Assembly (NCBI RefSeq): GCF_963666675.1
Contig: NZ_OY762929.1
Location: 4,746,001-4,810,000, forward strand
DNA length: 64,000 nucleotides
Reading direction: 5' to 3'
Source: an uncultured Desulfobacter sp.
GTDB lineage: Bacteria > Desulfobacterota > Desulfobacteria > Desulfobacterales > Desulfobacteraceae
In this document: positions 17,898 to 25,362 of the stretch, piece by piece
How positions within the stretch are numbered: position 1 is the first letter of the stretch
How the letters are laid out: every line of letters starts with the position of its first letter
Notes under the pieces: generated by a model
Database searches by the model: none
The model's input: the letters and a program-made list of their open reading frames with translations, nothing else
What the model was told of the DNA's origin: nothing
Position numbers and translations under genes: made by a program

Positions 17898-18797
17898 ATG
17901 TTACGAAAATTAAAGCTCACCGGTCTAGCCCTTGCCCTGACAGCACTTTGCACAGGTACCGTTTATGCGCACTCATTGTGGGTCAACATCAACGAATCCT
18001 TTGCCCATCCCCCGGGACATGTCATCACCAGCCTTGGATGGGGACATGCCATGCCTTTGGATGACTTCCTGATGTCCGAAGCCGGTGCCATTGAAATTGA
18101 AAAATACAGCCTGGTGGGTCCGGATAATTCCATCACCCCCATTCCCTTGCCTGTCATCAAACAGGAAAACGTAACCACCTCCAAAACCGGAATGGCCATT
18201 GTACCCGGAGATCTGGGGTTAAGAAAAATATCTCTGACGGATAAGACCATGCCCGGGACCTACCAGGTAACCGCCGAATCCAAGGCCACCTATTTTACCG
18301 GGTATGTGGATGCCAACGGCAAACACAAAATGACCACCAAACCCATGGACGAGATAAAGGGAGCAAAATCCTTTGATTTCAGCACCCGGTATAAAGCAGT
18401 TGGTAAATCCTATTTCGGCATTGAACGCTGGACCCAGCCCAAACTCATGGGGTATGAACTTGAAATCCTGCCCGAAACCGACATGAGTGACGTCAAGGCA
18501 GGGGACCTGGTCAAATTTACAGTCACACTCAATGGCAAACCATTGACCTGCGATATGAAGGGTATGAACTACCTGCACATGACTTCCAACACCTTCGGCG
18601 GTCCGGATCAATACATGCTCACGGCATATATCATGGAGGGCAAAGCCCAGATCCGGGTACCCACCCCCGGTGCCTGGATGGCCTCGGTCACGGTGAAAAA
18701 AGAGGTGACCAAGGATAATGACCTTAAAAATCTGGTCAAAAAGTGCCAGTCTATCTATTACGGGGCCACCGTATCATTTTCGGCTAAGCCCCAATAA
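17898..18797 (+). CDS. DUF4198-domain periplasmic protein (metal-related)
   Basis: Secreted protein of 299 residues. The signal peptide (residues 1-24, ending VYA) precedes a mature start HSLWVNINESF, the A-H-x-L-W start usual for DUF4198 proteins, which include periplasmic parts of cobalt/nickel uptake systems. Two beta-rich halves follow, the second with DMSDVKAGDLVKFTVTLNGKPL and PTPGAWMASVTVKKE, typical of the family. It starts 19 bp after the small His-start protein with AAAAGGAG upstream, so it belongs to the same operon. It probably binds a metal or presents it to another protein. Confidence 0.75.
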   Translation: MLRKLKLTGLALALTALCTGTVYAHSLWVNINESFAHPPGHVITSLGWGHAMPLDDFLMSEAGAIEIEKYSLVGPDNSITPIPLPVIKQENVTTSKTGMAIVPGDLGLRKISLTDKTMPGTYQVTAESKATYFTGYVDANGKHKMTTKPMDEIKGAKSFDFSTRYKAVGKSYFGIERWTQPKLMGYELEILPETDMSDVKAGDLVKFTVTLNGKPLTCDMKGMNYLHMTSNTFGGPDQYMLTAYIMEGKAQIRVPTPGAWMASVTVKKEVTKDNDLKNLVKKCQSIYYGATVSFSAKPQ

Positions 18798-18831
18798 CGG
18801 CTGAACCCAAACGCTCTTTTTTGTTTTTGCC

Positions 18832-18868
18832 CCTGCCCGGCCCGATAATCTTTGTGGGGCCGGGCAGG
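18832..18868 (+). terminator. Strong GC hairpin after the DUF4198 gene
   Basis: CCTGCCCGGCCC (18832-18843) pairs perfectly with GGGCCGGGCAGG (18857-18868) over a 13-base loop. It lies 35 bp after the DUF4198 stop and 30 bp before the methyltransferase gene. T-runs precede rather than follow the stem, so it may not be a classical intrinsic terminator; it could protect the upstream mRNA end or lower readthrough into the methyltransferase gene. Confidence 0.45.
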
Positions 18869-18898
18869 CTCTAAATTAATTGTAAGGAATAGTGTTTA

Positions 18899-19702
18899 AT
18901 GGAACATTCTCTTTCAGGCATCCCCGAAACCTTATTGGTTGCATTATGGGCCAGGGCTGCCGAGACGCGTATGCCCGAACCCCTGATCAGGGATGAAAAG
19001 GCCGTGGAAATGGTCGGGCAGATTGATTATGATTTCACCCGGTTTGAGAAAGGGGGCAAACTGACCCAGACCGGTGTGGCAGTCCGCACCCAAATTTTGG
19101 ATACAGCCCTTTTAAAATATTTGAGCATCCACCCGGATGCGGTGGTGATTAATTTAGGCGCAGGGCTGGATACCCGCCATGCCCGTCTGGATTGCCGGCA
19201 CCATGATTGGTATGAAATTGATTTGCCCGAGTCCATCGCTCTGAGGCGGCACTTTTTTAAAGAAACCGAATCCTATCGTTTTATTGAAAAATCCATATTT
19301 GATCTGTCGTGGATGCAGGACGTCAATGTGAATGACCGCCCGGTCCTCTTTTTGGCCGAAGGCCTGTTGATGTACTTTGAAGAGTCCATTGTAAAAAAAT
19401 TTTTTAAAGATCTGGCCAACACATTCCCCCGGGGCCGGATGTTGTTTGAAACCCTGCCGCCGGTCATGGTCGGCAAAAGCAAGCATCATAGTTCATTAAA
19501 TAAAATGGACTCCCGGGCAGAGTTCAAATGGGGCCTGAAAGATCCCCGGGTGCTTGAGGCTTGGCATCCGGCAATCCGTTTGATGGACACCTGGAACTAT
19601 AGCGACCATTGTAAGCGCCGCTGGGGAATTTACGGCGTAATTGCAAGACTCCCATTTGTTCGCCCGAACCTGGCCTGCAGGATTGTTTATCTCTCTTTTT
19701 AG
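18899..19702 (+). CDS. SAM-dependent methyltransferase, LCMT/TcmP-like
   Basis: Class I methyltransferase of 267 residues in the leucine-carboxyl-methyltransferase superfamily, which includes the polyketide O-methyltransferase TcmP. Visible motifs are VRTQILDTALL, the SAM-binding VINLGAGLDTRHARL (about residues 80-94), the acidic DWYEIDLPESIALR, and FLAEGLLMYFEE. No signal peptide; cytoplasmic. It follows the RND/DUF4198 operon on the same strand, 101 bp downstream across a hairpin. Two more methyltransferase genes of a different family accompany other receptor/regulator sets in this window. The substrate is unknown; carboxyl or hydroxyl groups of a small molecule are likely. Confidence 0.82.
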   Translation: MEHSLSGIPETLLVALWARAAETRMPEPLIRDEKAVEMVGQIDYDFTRFEKGGKLTQTGVAVRTQILDTALLKYLSIHPDAVVINLGAGLDTRHARLDCRHHDWYEIDLPESIALRRHFFKETESYRFIEKSIFDLSWMQDVNVNDRPVLFLAEGLLMYFEESIVKKFFKDLANTFPRGRMLFETLPPVMVGKSKHHSSLNKMDSRAEFKWGLKDPRVLEAWHPAIRLMDTWNYSDHCKRRWGIYGVIARLPFVRPNLACRIVYLSF

Positions 19703-19736
19703 GTGAACCCTGTTCGGAAAATATGAAACCAGGGCC

Positions 19737-19961
19737 CTAAAAGGGAGGCAACAACATCATTGATGATCCGGCCGCCACCTGGAGAAAAAATAAAGGGATT
19801 GTGACCTTGTCCATGAGACCTGCAAAAAAAGGGTCTACCTGGGCGGTCCGGGATATGATATGGCTGTTTTTCATCAAGAGCAAAGGAGAGCCGTTGGCCA
19901 CGGCAAGCCTGGTGGTACAGAAACTGTAACCTGCCGAGATCACAATTAAACTACCATACAT
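19737..19961 (-). other. Possible membrane-protein remnant
   Basis: A 74-residue frame on the minus strand encodes a hydrophobic, two-helix-like sequence (GSLIVISAGYSF..., KVTIPLFFLQVAAGSSMML). No ribosome site was found and the family is not recognised. It lies against the decayed AraC fragment at 19991-20268, so this 290-bp stretch is probably debris from a rearrangement. Confidence 0.2.
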
Positions 19962-19990
19962 CCTGACCCGGACAAACCAGTCCGCAGCCA

Positions 19991-20268
19991 GCGCCGCCCA
20001 CGTTCCTGGCCCTTGCCGGAATGGTGGGGATGCCCCACAACCGTCTTTCCATGGGTTTCCAGGCCATGTACGGAGCCACTCCCTTTGCCCTGCCCAGGGA
20101 TCTGAGGCTGGAAAAATCCCGGCTCCTTCTTAAATCGCAAACCGGAAATGTCACCCAGGTGGCCATGGATGTGGGCTATGCCTATGCATCCCTGAACCCT
20201 TTGCCAAAGCCTTTAAACAAAAGTACGGCATCTCACCAAAGCAATTTCAGCTAAGCAATAACTCCTGA
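19991..20268 (+). pseudogene. Broken C-terminal copy of the AraC gene at 26629
   Basis: This stretch matches 27336-27606, the DNA-binding end of the AraC gene at 26.6 kb, with only scattered substitutions. The shared protein reads GMVGMPHNRLSMGF, AMYGATPFAL, RDLRLEKSR, LLKSQTGNVTQVAMDVGYA. Compared with the intact copy there is a small in-frame insertion (an extra TATGCC-like hexamer) at the GYA codons, then a 1-bp deletion that shifts the frame; the intact frame continues SLSHFAKAFKKKYG but here it becomes SLNPLPKPLNKS. The N-terminal 230 residues are absent. It is a partial, frameshifted duplicate and cannot be functional. Confidence 0.85.
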
Positions 20269-20303
20269 ATTTTTCTTCCATAGTTCCTTTTTCATCCTGG
20301 GGA

Positions 20304-20954
20304 TTACTCGTTTACTGCCTTTTCCAACGGCGGTAGATTTTTTCCCCGCAACTTTGCGCCTTTGATCATCTGCGCCAAAATTTTGGCTTCATCGGTTTCT
20401 GCCGGTTGATAAACGGTGGGCACCCACATATACAGCGAAGGGTCAGTTGTCAGAAAATCGAAATTTTCATTGCCATACCTTAGATGGGTGTGCCTTAAAC
20501 CGTCCTCGCCATGCTGGTGAAACGGGAGAAAAAGAAAATATTTATATCCGGCCTGGATCATCTCTTTTGAATCGGTTTTAAAAATCTGCCAGGTGACGTT
20601 ATATTTGTACAGTTTTGTACTGAGGTCGCCGACATAGACATAATCCCCGGTAAATTTATCGTCGATGATGATCGTGTTTTCATCCATAATATTCAGGGAT
20701 TTAAAATCAGCGGAAAAACTACCTAAAATATGGTCTTTTACCTTTTCTACTGTATACCCCTCGGGTGCGTGTTCCGCCACTTTTTCAAAATACTTTTCTC
20801 CGCCTTCTTGATCATAAATTGTGGCAATGGATACATTGATCCCTTTCCATGGCGTGAGGTCGGGGATCTCCTTCTTCTCTTTATCTGCGGCAAATACTAC
20901 GTTGGAAAAAATGCATACAATCAGAAATATGGAAGTGACCAGGCTTTTACTCAT
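20304..20954 (-). CDS. ZinT-like periplasmic metal-binding protein
   Basis: Secreted protein of 216 residues with a signal peptide (residues 1-22, cut after VFA). After WKGINVSIATIYDQEGGEKYFEKVAE the pattern follows ZinT/YodA: a lipocalin-like body, GYKYFLFLPF, a His-rich segment HQHGEDGLRHTHLRYGNENF, and MWVPTVYQPAE, corresponding to the ZinT H-F-H-x-x-x-G-N and W-P-T-Y-Y-P signatures. ZinT binds zinc and helps ZnuA under zinc limitation; here the metal is unproven. It is a single gene read leftward, starting after AAGGAG (20960-20965). The fit to ZinT is by motif, and overall similarity looks distant. Confidence 0.6.
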   Translation of the reverse strand: MSKSLVTSIFLIVCIFSNVVFAADKEKKEIPDLTPWKGINVSIATIYDQEGGEKYFEKVAEHAPEGYTVEKVKDHILGSFSADFKSLNIMDENTIIIDDKFTGDYVYVGDLSTKLYKYNVTWQIFKTDSKEMIQAGYKYFLFLPFHQHGEDGLRHTHLRYGNENFDFLTTDPSLYMWVPTVYQPAETDEAKILAQMIKGAKLRGKNLPPLEKAVNE

Positions 20955-21008
20955 TTTACGTCTCCTTAAGAAAAAAAAATAAAAAGTTACATTCAGAATA
21001 TTAGGATA

Positions 21009-21170
21009 AGGGTCATGGAACTATTAAAATCCACCAATAGAGCGCCGGATTTTTGTCTGTTTTCAAGGCGCATTAATGGGAGCATATTGAAAATCTGTAC
21101 CCATTAATGCAACGAAGAAAACAGGCAAAAAGACAAGCTGTATGGTGAATTTTATTTTTTCCATGACCCT
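21009..21170. repeat. Repeat A, copy 1: 162-bp long hairpin
   Basis: Interspersed repeat that folds on itself. Outer arms AGGGTCATGGAA and TTCCATGACCCT bound it, and three inner arm pairs follow in order: AAAATCCACCA with TGGTGAATTTT, TTTTGTCTGTTTTC with GAAAACAGGCAAAA, and GCATTAATGGG with CCCATTAATGC. The second copy at 30945-31108 keeps the same architecture with compensating changes in the arms. It lies upstream of the ZinT-like gene, 55 bp beyond its start. No coding potential. Confidence 0.75.
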
Positions 21171-21230
21171 AAAGTGTTTCACTGCTCGCAACGGTTTCAT
21201 TAAGCCGGTTGTCCCGGCAATAAAGTTTTA

Positions 21231-21324
21231 TATGAAAGAGCTCAGTAAGTTACTGAGTTCTTTCAACCTTCGTTGTGGGCTGTCCTTCAGTGCTGATATG
21301 TCAGGTCAGCCCATGGCTGTTTTA
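21231..21324 (+). repeat. Repeat B, copy 1: two-hairpin element
   Basis: A 94-bp unit with hairpin 1 (GAAAGAGCTCAGTAA with TTACTGAGTTCTTTC, 15 pairs including one G-T), the conserved linker TTCGTTGTGG, hairpin 2 (GGGCTG with CAGCCC) and the conserved end CCCATGGCTGTTTTA. Other copies lie at 23070-23159, 37130-37223, 37224-37319, 42260-42355 and, inverted, 42359-42453. All are intergenic. Confidence 0.75.
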
Positions 21325-21479
21325 TATGAAACACCTCCCTCCAAAAAAGGAATAGTGTCCCGTTGGTTTATGGCTTTTTGTCCCACAACACTTTCATTAC
21401 CGCTACAAGTTGAAGGTATCAAATCAATAAAGCTATTATCTCTTTTGGGTAAAAATTAAAGCACAGATGACAACTTTTT

Positions 21480-21698
21480 AAATCATCAGCGGCGGCCGGT
21501 TTATACTATAAAAGTTTTATATACGTGGTACCTCTCCAAGGAAGTCCGACAGTTCGTTGTGCAAAAAACCGGCCAGTCATGTTATATTCGCGCTCTAAGG
21601 CTTCATTTCAACATCCGACTTTTTATTGCTGAATTAAAAATCTATTGTCTGCTGTACCCCTTTAACCAATATTTGCACAAAATATTTTGATAGATCAA
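21480..21698 (-). other. IS110 3' non-coding region, candidate guide-RNA region
   Basis: About 220 bp of non-coding sequence follows the transposase stop. IS110/IS1111-family elements encode a structured guide RNA (bridge RNA or seekRNA) in a non-coding end, and this is the longer non-coding side here. It contains TTCGTTGTG at 21553-21561, the same core found in the repeat-B linkers and at 23040 on the other side of the transposase gene. The exact ends of the element and the RNA itself were not established. Confidence 0.35.
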
Positions 21699-22958
21699 TT
21701 AACCTTCACAAGGAACAAGTTTCATCCCTAATTCATCAGCCTTTTTTGCCAAATTTTTCAACATCCTTTGTTTGTTGGGCTTGCTTAAGTATTCTTCTCC
21801 GAGGTCTCTATATCTGTCTCCATTCTTGATGATGTTGTAAATGGCTTTTGCAATTCTATGGGCTATGGCAACAATCGCTTTTTTGGCACCTCGTCTGGCT
21901 TTGAGCTTATAATACTTGGCTTTGTAATATGAACCCTTCGTCTTGATCGCGGCCCAGGCGATCTGGACTAAAATCGTTTTGAATGGATGATTTCGAACCG
22001 CGTTCCTGCCACTTTTCCTTTTACCTGCGCTTTCATTGTTGCCAGGGCACAATCCGGCCCATGCAACAAAAGCGACCATGCTTTTAAACTCATTCAGTGT
22101 GACCCCGACTTCTCCAAGAACAGATTGTGCTGATTTTTTATCGATTCCGGGAACTTCATCTAGTCTTTCCAGTAAATTTTCGTGGTCACGGGTAAGTATT
22201 TCCAATCTGACATTAATCTGTTCAATCTGTTTTTGAAACATCTCAATGGCCTCCATCATGCCAATCAGTTGGAATCGATGATGATCTTTAAAATATCCAT
22301 GGAGGCTTAGGTACAATTCAGGAATTTTCTTTTTAAGACTTCCTTTTGTGCATTCCTGAACTTTCTCCAAGGTCACTTCATCGTTTTTGCATAACAAATC
22401 AATGAGATTCAAACCGGTAAGCCCGAACAAATCAGAAACGACCGAATCAATTTTAATATTTGCCGTGATAAATAGTTTATGAACACGTCGCTTATAATCA
22501 GCGAGAGATTCTGTATATATCTTTCTCAATCGGCTTAATTCTCGCCATTCACGGACCTGTTCGGGAGGGATAAAACTCCCTTTTACCAACCCATGACGAA
22601 GCAGCCCGGCAAGCCATTTACTGTCACAAATGTCTGTTTTCCTGCCGGGAACATTTTTAATATGCCTGGCATTAACCAAAACGACCTCCATCGTAGCTTC
22701 GATGGTGTTATAAACCGGATGCCAATATACCCCGGTACTTTCCATTGCCACTACAGGACAGCTATTTTTAATCAACCACGTTTTCATTTTTTGCAAATCT
22801 TGAGTAAATGATGAAAACTCTCGAATCTCATGCTGTTCTTTCCCATTAGCATCAACAGTGATTAAACAGGCCGAAATTTTGTCTTTGTGAACATCCAAAC
22901 CACAACAAATTGGGTGAACGATTTGGATTAATGTGCTATTTTTTGATCTCTTGGTCAT
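21699..22958 (-). CDS. IS110-family transposase
   Basis: RuvC-like DEDD transposase of 419 residues. The start at 22958 follows AAGGAG; a longer frame to 23012 begins in non-coding sequence. The N-terminal catalytic domain shows CCGLDVHKDKI (Asp), VAMESTGVYWHP (Glu) and RKTDICDSKWLAGLL (Asp pair). The C-terminal transposase-20-type domain shows LDEVPGIDKKSAQSVLGEVG and AWAGLCPGNNESAGKRKSGR with the conserved Ser. These proteins use a guide RNA to choose target and donor sites and make no target duplication. It sits between repeat-B copies at 21.23 and 23.07 kb. It appears complete. Confidence 0.93.
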   Translation of the reverse strand: MTKRSKNSTLIQIVHPICCGLDVHKDKISACLITVDANGKEQHEIREFSSFTQDLQKMKTWLIKNSCPVVAMESTGVYWHPVYNTIEATMEVVLVNARHIKNVPGRKTDICDSKWLAGLLRHGLVKGSFIPPEQVREWRELSRLRKIYTESLADYKRRVHKLFITANIKIDSVVSDLFGLTGLNLIDLLCKNDEVTLEKVQECTKGSLKKKIPELYLSLHGYFKDHHRFQLIGMMEAIEMFQKQIEQINVRLEILTRDHENLLERLDEVPGIDKKSAQSVLGEVGVTLNEFKSMVAFVAWAGLCPGNNESAGKRKSGRNAVRNHPFKTILVQIAWAAIKTKGSYYKAKYYKLKARRGAKKAIVAIAHRIAKAIYNIIKNGDRYRDLGEEYLSKPNKQRMLKNLAKKADELGMKLVPCEG

Positions 22959-23011
22959 GGCTATCTCCTTATATTTTCTTGGTCGAAAAAAAAATTTGAT
23001 AGCTATGACCA
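22952..23011 (-). promoter_or_regulatory. Hairpin enclosing the IS110 transposase start codon
   Basis: In the leader mRNA, TGGTCATAGCTATC (23011-22998) can pair with GATAGCCATGACCA (22965-22952) at 13 of 14 positions. The second arm contains the ATG start codon (22958-22956), and the AAGGAG site (22970-22965) lies at the loop edge. Such a structure would hide the start and lower transposase translation, a common form of transposase control. Inference from sequence only. Confidence 0.5.
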
Positions 23012-23032
23012 TTTTTCAAAATTTGCAAGTGT

Positions 23033-23159
23033 TTCATGCTTCGTTGTGTCCGCTAGGACATGGGGGTTATATGAAAGAACTCAACTAACCGGTTAGTTTC
23101 TTACATGATTTGTTGTGGCGCAACCTCGGCGAAAGACCAGGTCGGCCATGGCCGTTATT
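23033..23159 (+). repeat. Repeat B, copy 2 plus a partial upstream unit
   Basis: The full unit (23070-23159) has hairpin 1 with AACTAACC pairing perfectly with GGTTAGTT inside GAAAGA/TCTTAC arms, the linker TTTGTTGTGG, and the end GGCCATGGCCGTTAT. Immediately before it (23033-23069) is a short form: TTTCATGCTTCGTTGTG, a compact TCCGCTAGGA hairpin and CATGGGGGTTATATG. The pair directly adjoins the IS110 region and ends 3 bp before the receptor stop codon at 23162. Confidence 0.65.
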
Positions 23160-23161
23160 TA

Positions 23162-25162
23162 TTAGAGTCGATAGGTTAATTTTACGCCTATTTCACGCGG
23201 ATCACTATAGTATACGTAAGTCGCGTCTTTTTTTGAGTAATCTTCATCAAAGATGTTTTTACCATAGAGATAAATATCCCAATCTTCAGCTTCATACCCA
23301 ATTTTGGCGTTAATCAGTTGATAGGCATCTCTTTCATAGGTATTTGTCCTTTCTAAATACGTTTTTCCAATACCGGCCCAATCAACGTTTGCATAAAAGC
23401 CGTTTCCCGGTCGATATTGGCACCCTATGGCGAATGTATATTCCGGGACATTAGGGGGCTTGTTATTGCTGTAGTCACCTGAGGCGTCCTCATATTCATC
23501 GAATTCTACATTCGTATAGCCAATGTTCGCCGTCATGGTGAATTGTGGGGTGATTTTTGCCAGGACTTCCAGTTCTGCGCCATAGGAGGTCGCCGTACCA
23601 GCATTGGTTGTGTAATTTCTCCCATCGCCGAGGGATTCACGCACCTGCATATCATCTATATCCATGTAAAAGAGTGCGCCGTTTACGATCAGTCTATTTC
23701 CAAGGAATTGACTTTTAGCGCCTATTTCATAGGACCACAGCGCTTCACTGTCATAGCGGTCATATGCTGAATCGTTACTCATCGCATTGAAACCACCCGA
23801 TCGGAAACCTTTAGCAACCGTAGCGTATCCCATTACCTGTTCCGATATGGCATAATCCACACTGAATTTAGGTGCAATGTCATCCCAGGTGTCATCAAAA
23901 GAATAGCCCGTAGTATGATCTTGCATCTCTTTGTCCTGTGTTTCATAACGAAGCCCACCAGTTATGCCAATTTGGGACGTTAATGCGTAACGAAGTTGGC
24001 CAAAAAGGGCGTAGGCTTCGCCCCCAAGATCCCGCTCGATTGCTAAAGAACCATATGTCAGGTCTGTTATATTATCGTCTTTATCATAATATATACCGGC
24101 CACCCAACTCATCTTCTCAGTACTTGATGCCAACCTGAGCTCCTGGGAAATTTTATCTTCTTTACCCTCACTTGTAGCATGCATTAGGTCAACGGGATTA
24201 TAGTCATAATCCGTAGCACTATCACCATCATAAAGACGGTGGGTGGTGATTGAGGTTATATTTAATGTATTATCAAAATCGTAACTAACCTTTAAGGCTT
24301 GAGCGGAGATTCTCGGTTCACCATAGGCGTCAAGATCAGAATATACTTCTCTGTCGCCGGAAGCAGTCAACCCCAAAGCGGCGGCACCATCCTGACTCAA
24401 CCCCATGGAGTTGCCGCCGTTGTCATATTCTTGCTGGGAAAAAATAAAGCGAATATCAAGGTTGTCTGCCGGGGTCCATCTAAGCTGGCCTTTTCCGTAC
24501 CAATATATCAGATCGTTTTCATCATCACCTGTGTACCCATTTTTAATCCAACCGTCTTTGTTGTAATATTGGCCAGACAGCCCAAAGAAAAGTTTGTCCT
24601 GAACAATCGGCCCGCTCAGGTTCAAAGATACTTCTTTTTTATAATCCTCTCCAACATCAACCGAAAACTTTCCTCGAAAATCATTATCCGGTTGGCGGGT
24701 AATAATATTGATAGCACCTGCTACGGCATTTTTTCCGTACAACGTTCCCTGGGGACCGCGTAACACTTCCACCCGTTCAATATCTTGCAGGGGATCCCCA
24801 AATCCGGAACCTGATAAGACCGGGATGCCGTCAATGAACATGGCAGTTGAAACATCTGATCCGACTTGATTCAAAATCCCCCTCATGACAGGTCTTGCGT
24901 AAGTTGAAATGCCTGAATCCGTAAGTAATAGATTGGGAACATAATCGGTCAAATCACCAACAGAAGTGATATTTTTGTCTTCAAGTGCAAATGTATCAAA
25001 GGCTGTGATACTCATGGGAACATCCTGAATATTTTCTTCCTGCTTGTTGGCAGTTACAGTGATTGTATCCAATGATATTTCGGATTGATCACTACCTGCT
25101 AGGGATTGATTTACGGCAATCAAGATCAAAAAAAATACAACCGCCGTTTGAAAAGTTTTCAT
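23162..25162 (-). CDS. TonB-dependent outer-membrane receptor 2
   Basis: Receptor of 666 residues. Start at 25162 follows AAGGAG (25175-25170); the upstream extension to 25219 is not signal-like. Signal peptide about residues 1-23 (ends SLA). TonB-box-like DTITVTANKQEE, plug motif VLRGPQGTLYGKNAVAGAINIITR, barrel motif AKGFRSGGFNAMS and C-terminus DPREIGVKLTYRL are all present. It has exactly the same length as receptor 4 (43836-45836), and long stretches are identical or nearly so, so the two are recent paralogues. It is divergent from the AraC gene at 25363, which probably controls it. The ligand is unknown. Confidence 0.93.
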   Translation of the reverse strand: MKTFQTAVVFFLILIAVNQSLAGSDQSEISLDTITVTANKQEENIQDVPMSITAFDTFALEDKNITSVGDLTDYVPNLLLTDSGISTYARPVMRGILNQVGSDVSTAMFIDGIPVLSGSGFGDPLQDIERVEVLRGPQGTLYGKNAVAGAINIITRQPDNDFRGKFSVDVGEDYKKEVSLNLSGPIVQDKLFFGLSGQYYNKDGWIKNGYTGDDENDLIYWYGKGQLRWTPADNLDIRFIFSQQEYDNGGNSMGLSQDGAAALGLTASGDREVYSDLDAYGEPRISAQALKVSYDFDNTLNITSITTHRLYDGDSATDYDYNPVDLMHATSEGKEDKISQELRLASSTEKMSWVAGIYYDKDDNITDLTYGSLAIERDLGGEAYALFGQLRYALTSQIGITGGLRYETQDKEMQDHTTGYSFDDTWDDIAPKFSVDYAISEQVMGYATVAKGFRSGGFNAMSNDSAYDRYDSEALWSYEIGAKSQFLGNRLIVNGALFYMDIDDMQVRESLGDGRNYTTNAGTATSYGAELEVLAKITPQFTMTANIGYTNVEFDEYEDASGDYSNNKPPNVPEYTFAIGCQYRPGNGFYANVDWAGIGKTYLERTNTYERDAYQLINAKIGYEAEDWDIYLYGKNIFDEDYSKKDATYVYYSDPREIGVKLTYRL

Positions 25163-25362
25163 CTTGTTTCTCCTTAAATATAAGTGTAGCAGCCATGCCC
25201 TCGAGATCAACGTCAACAAACAAAACCAAGCAAAGCGAACTTATAACAAGATATTATTCTTTTACAGCACTTAAAAACATTTTCACATCACCTTGCTGCA
25301 AAAACGACATTGACTAAACAATCCTTGGAATGATAATTAAACTTTGGATTAAATAATAATTT

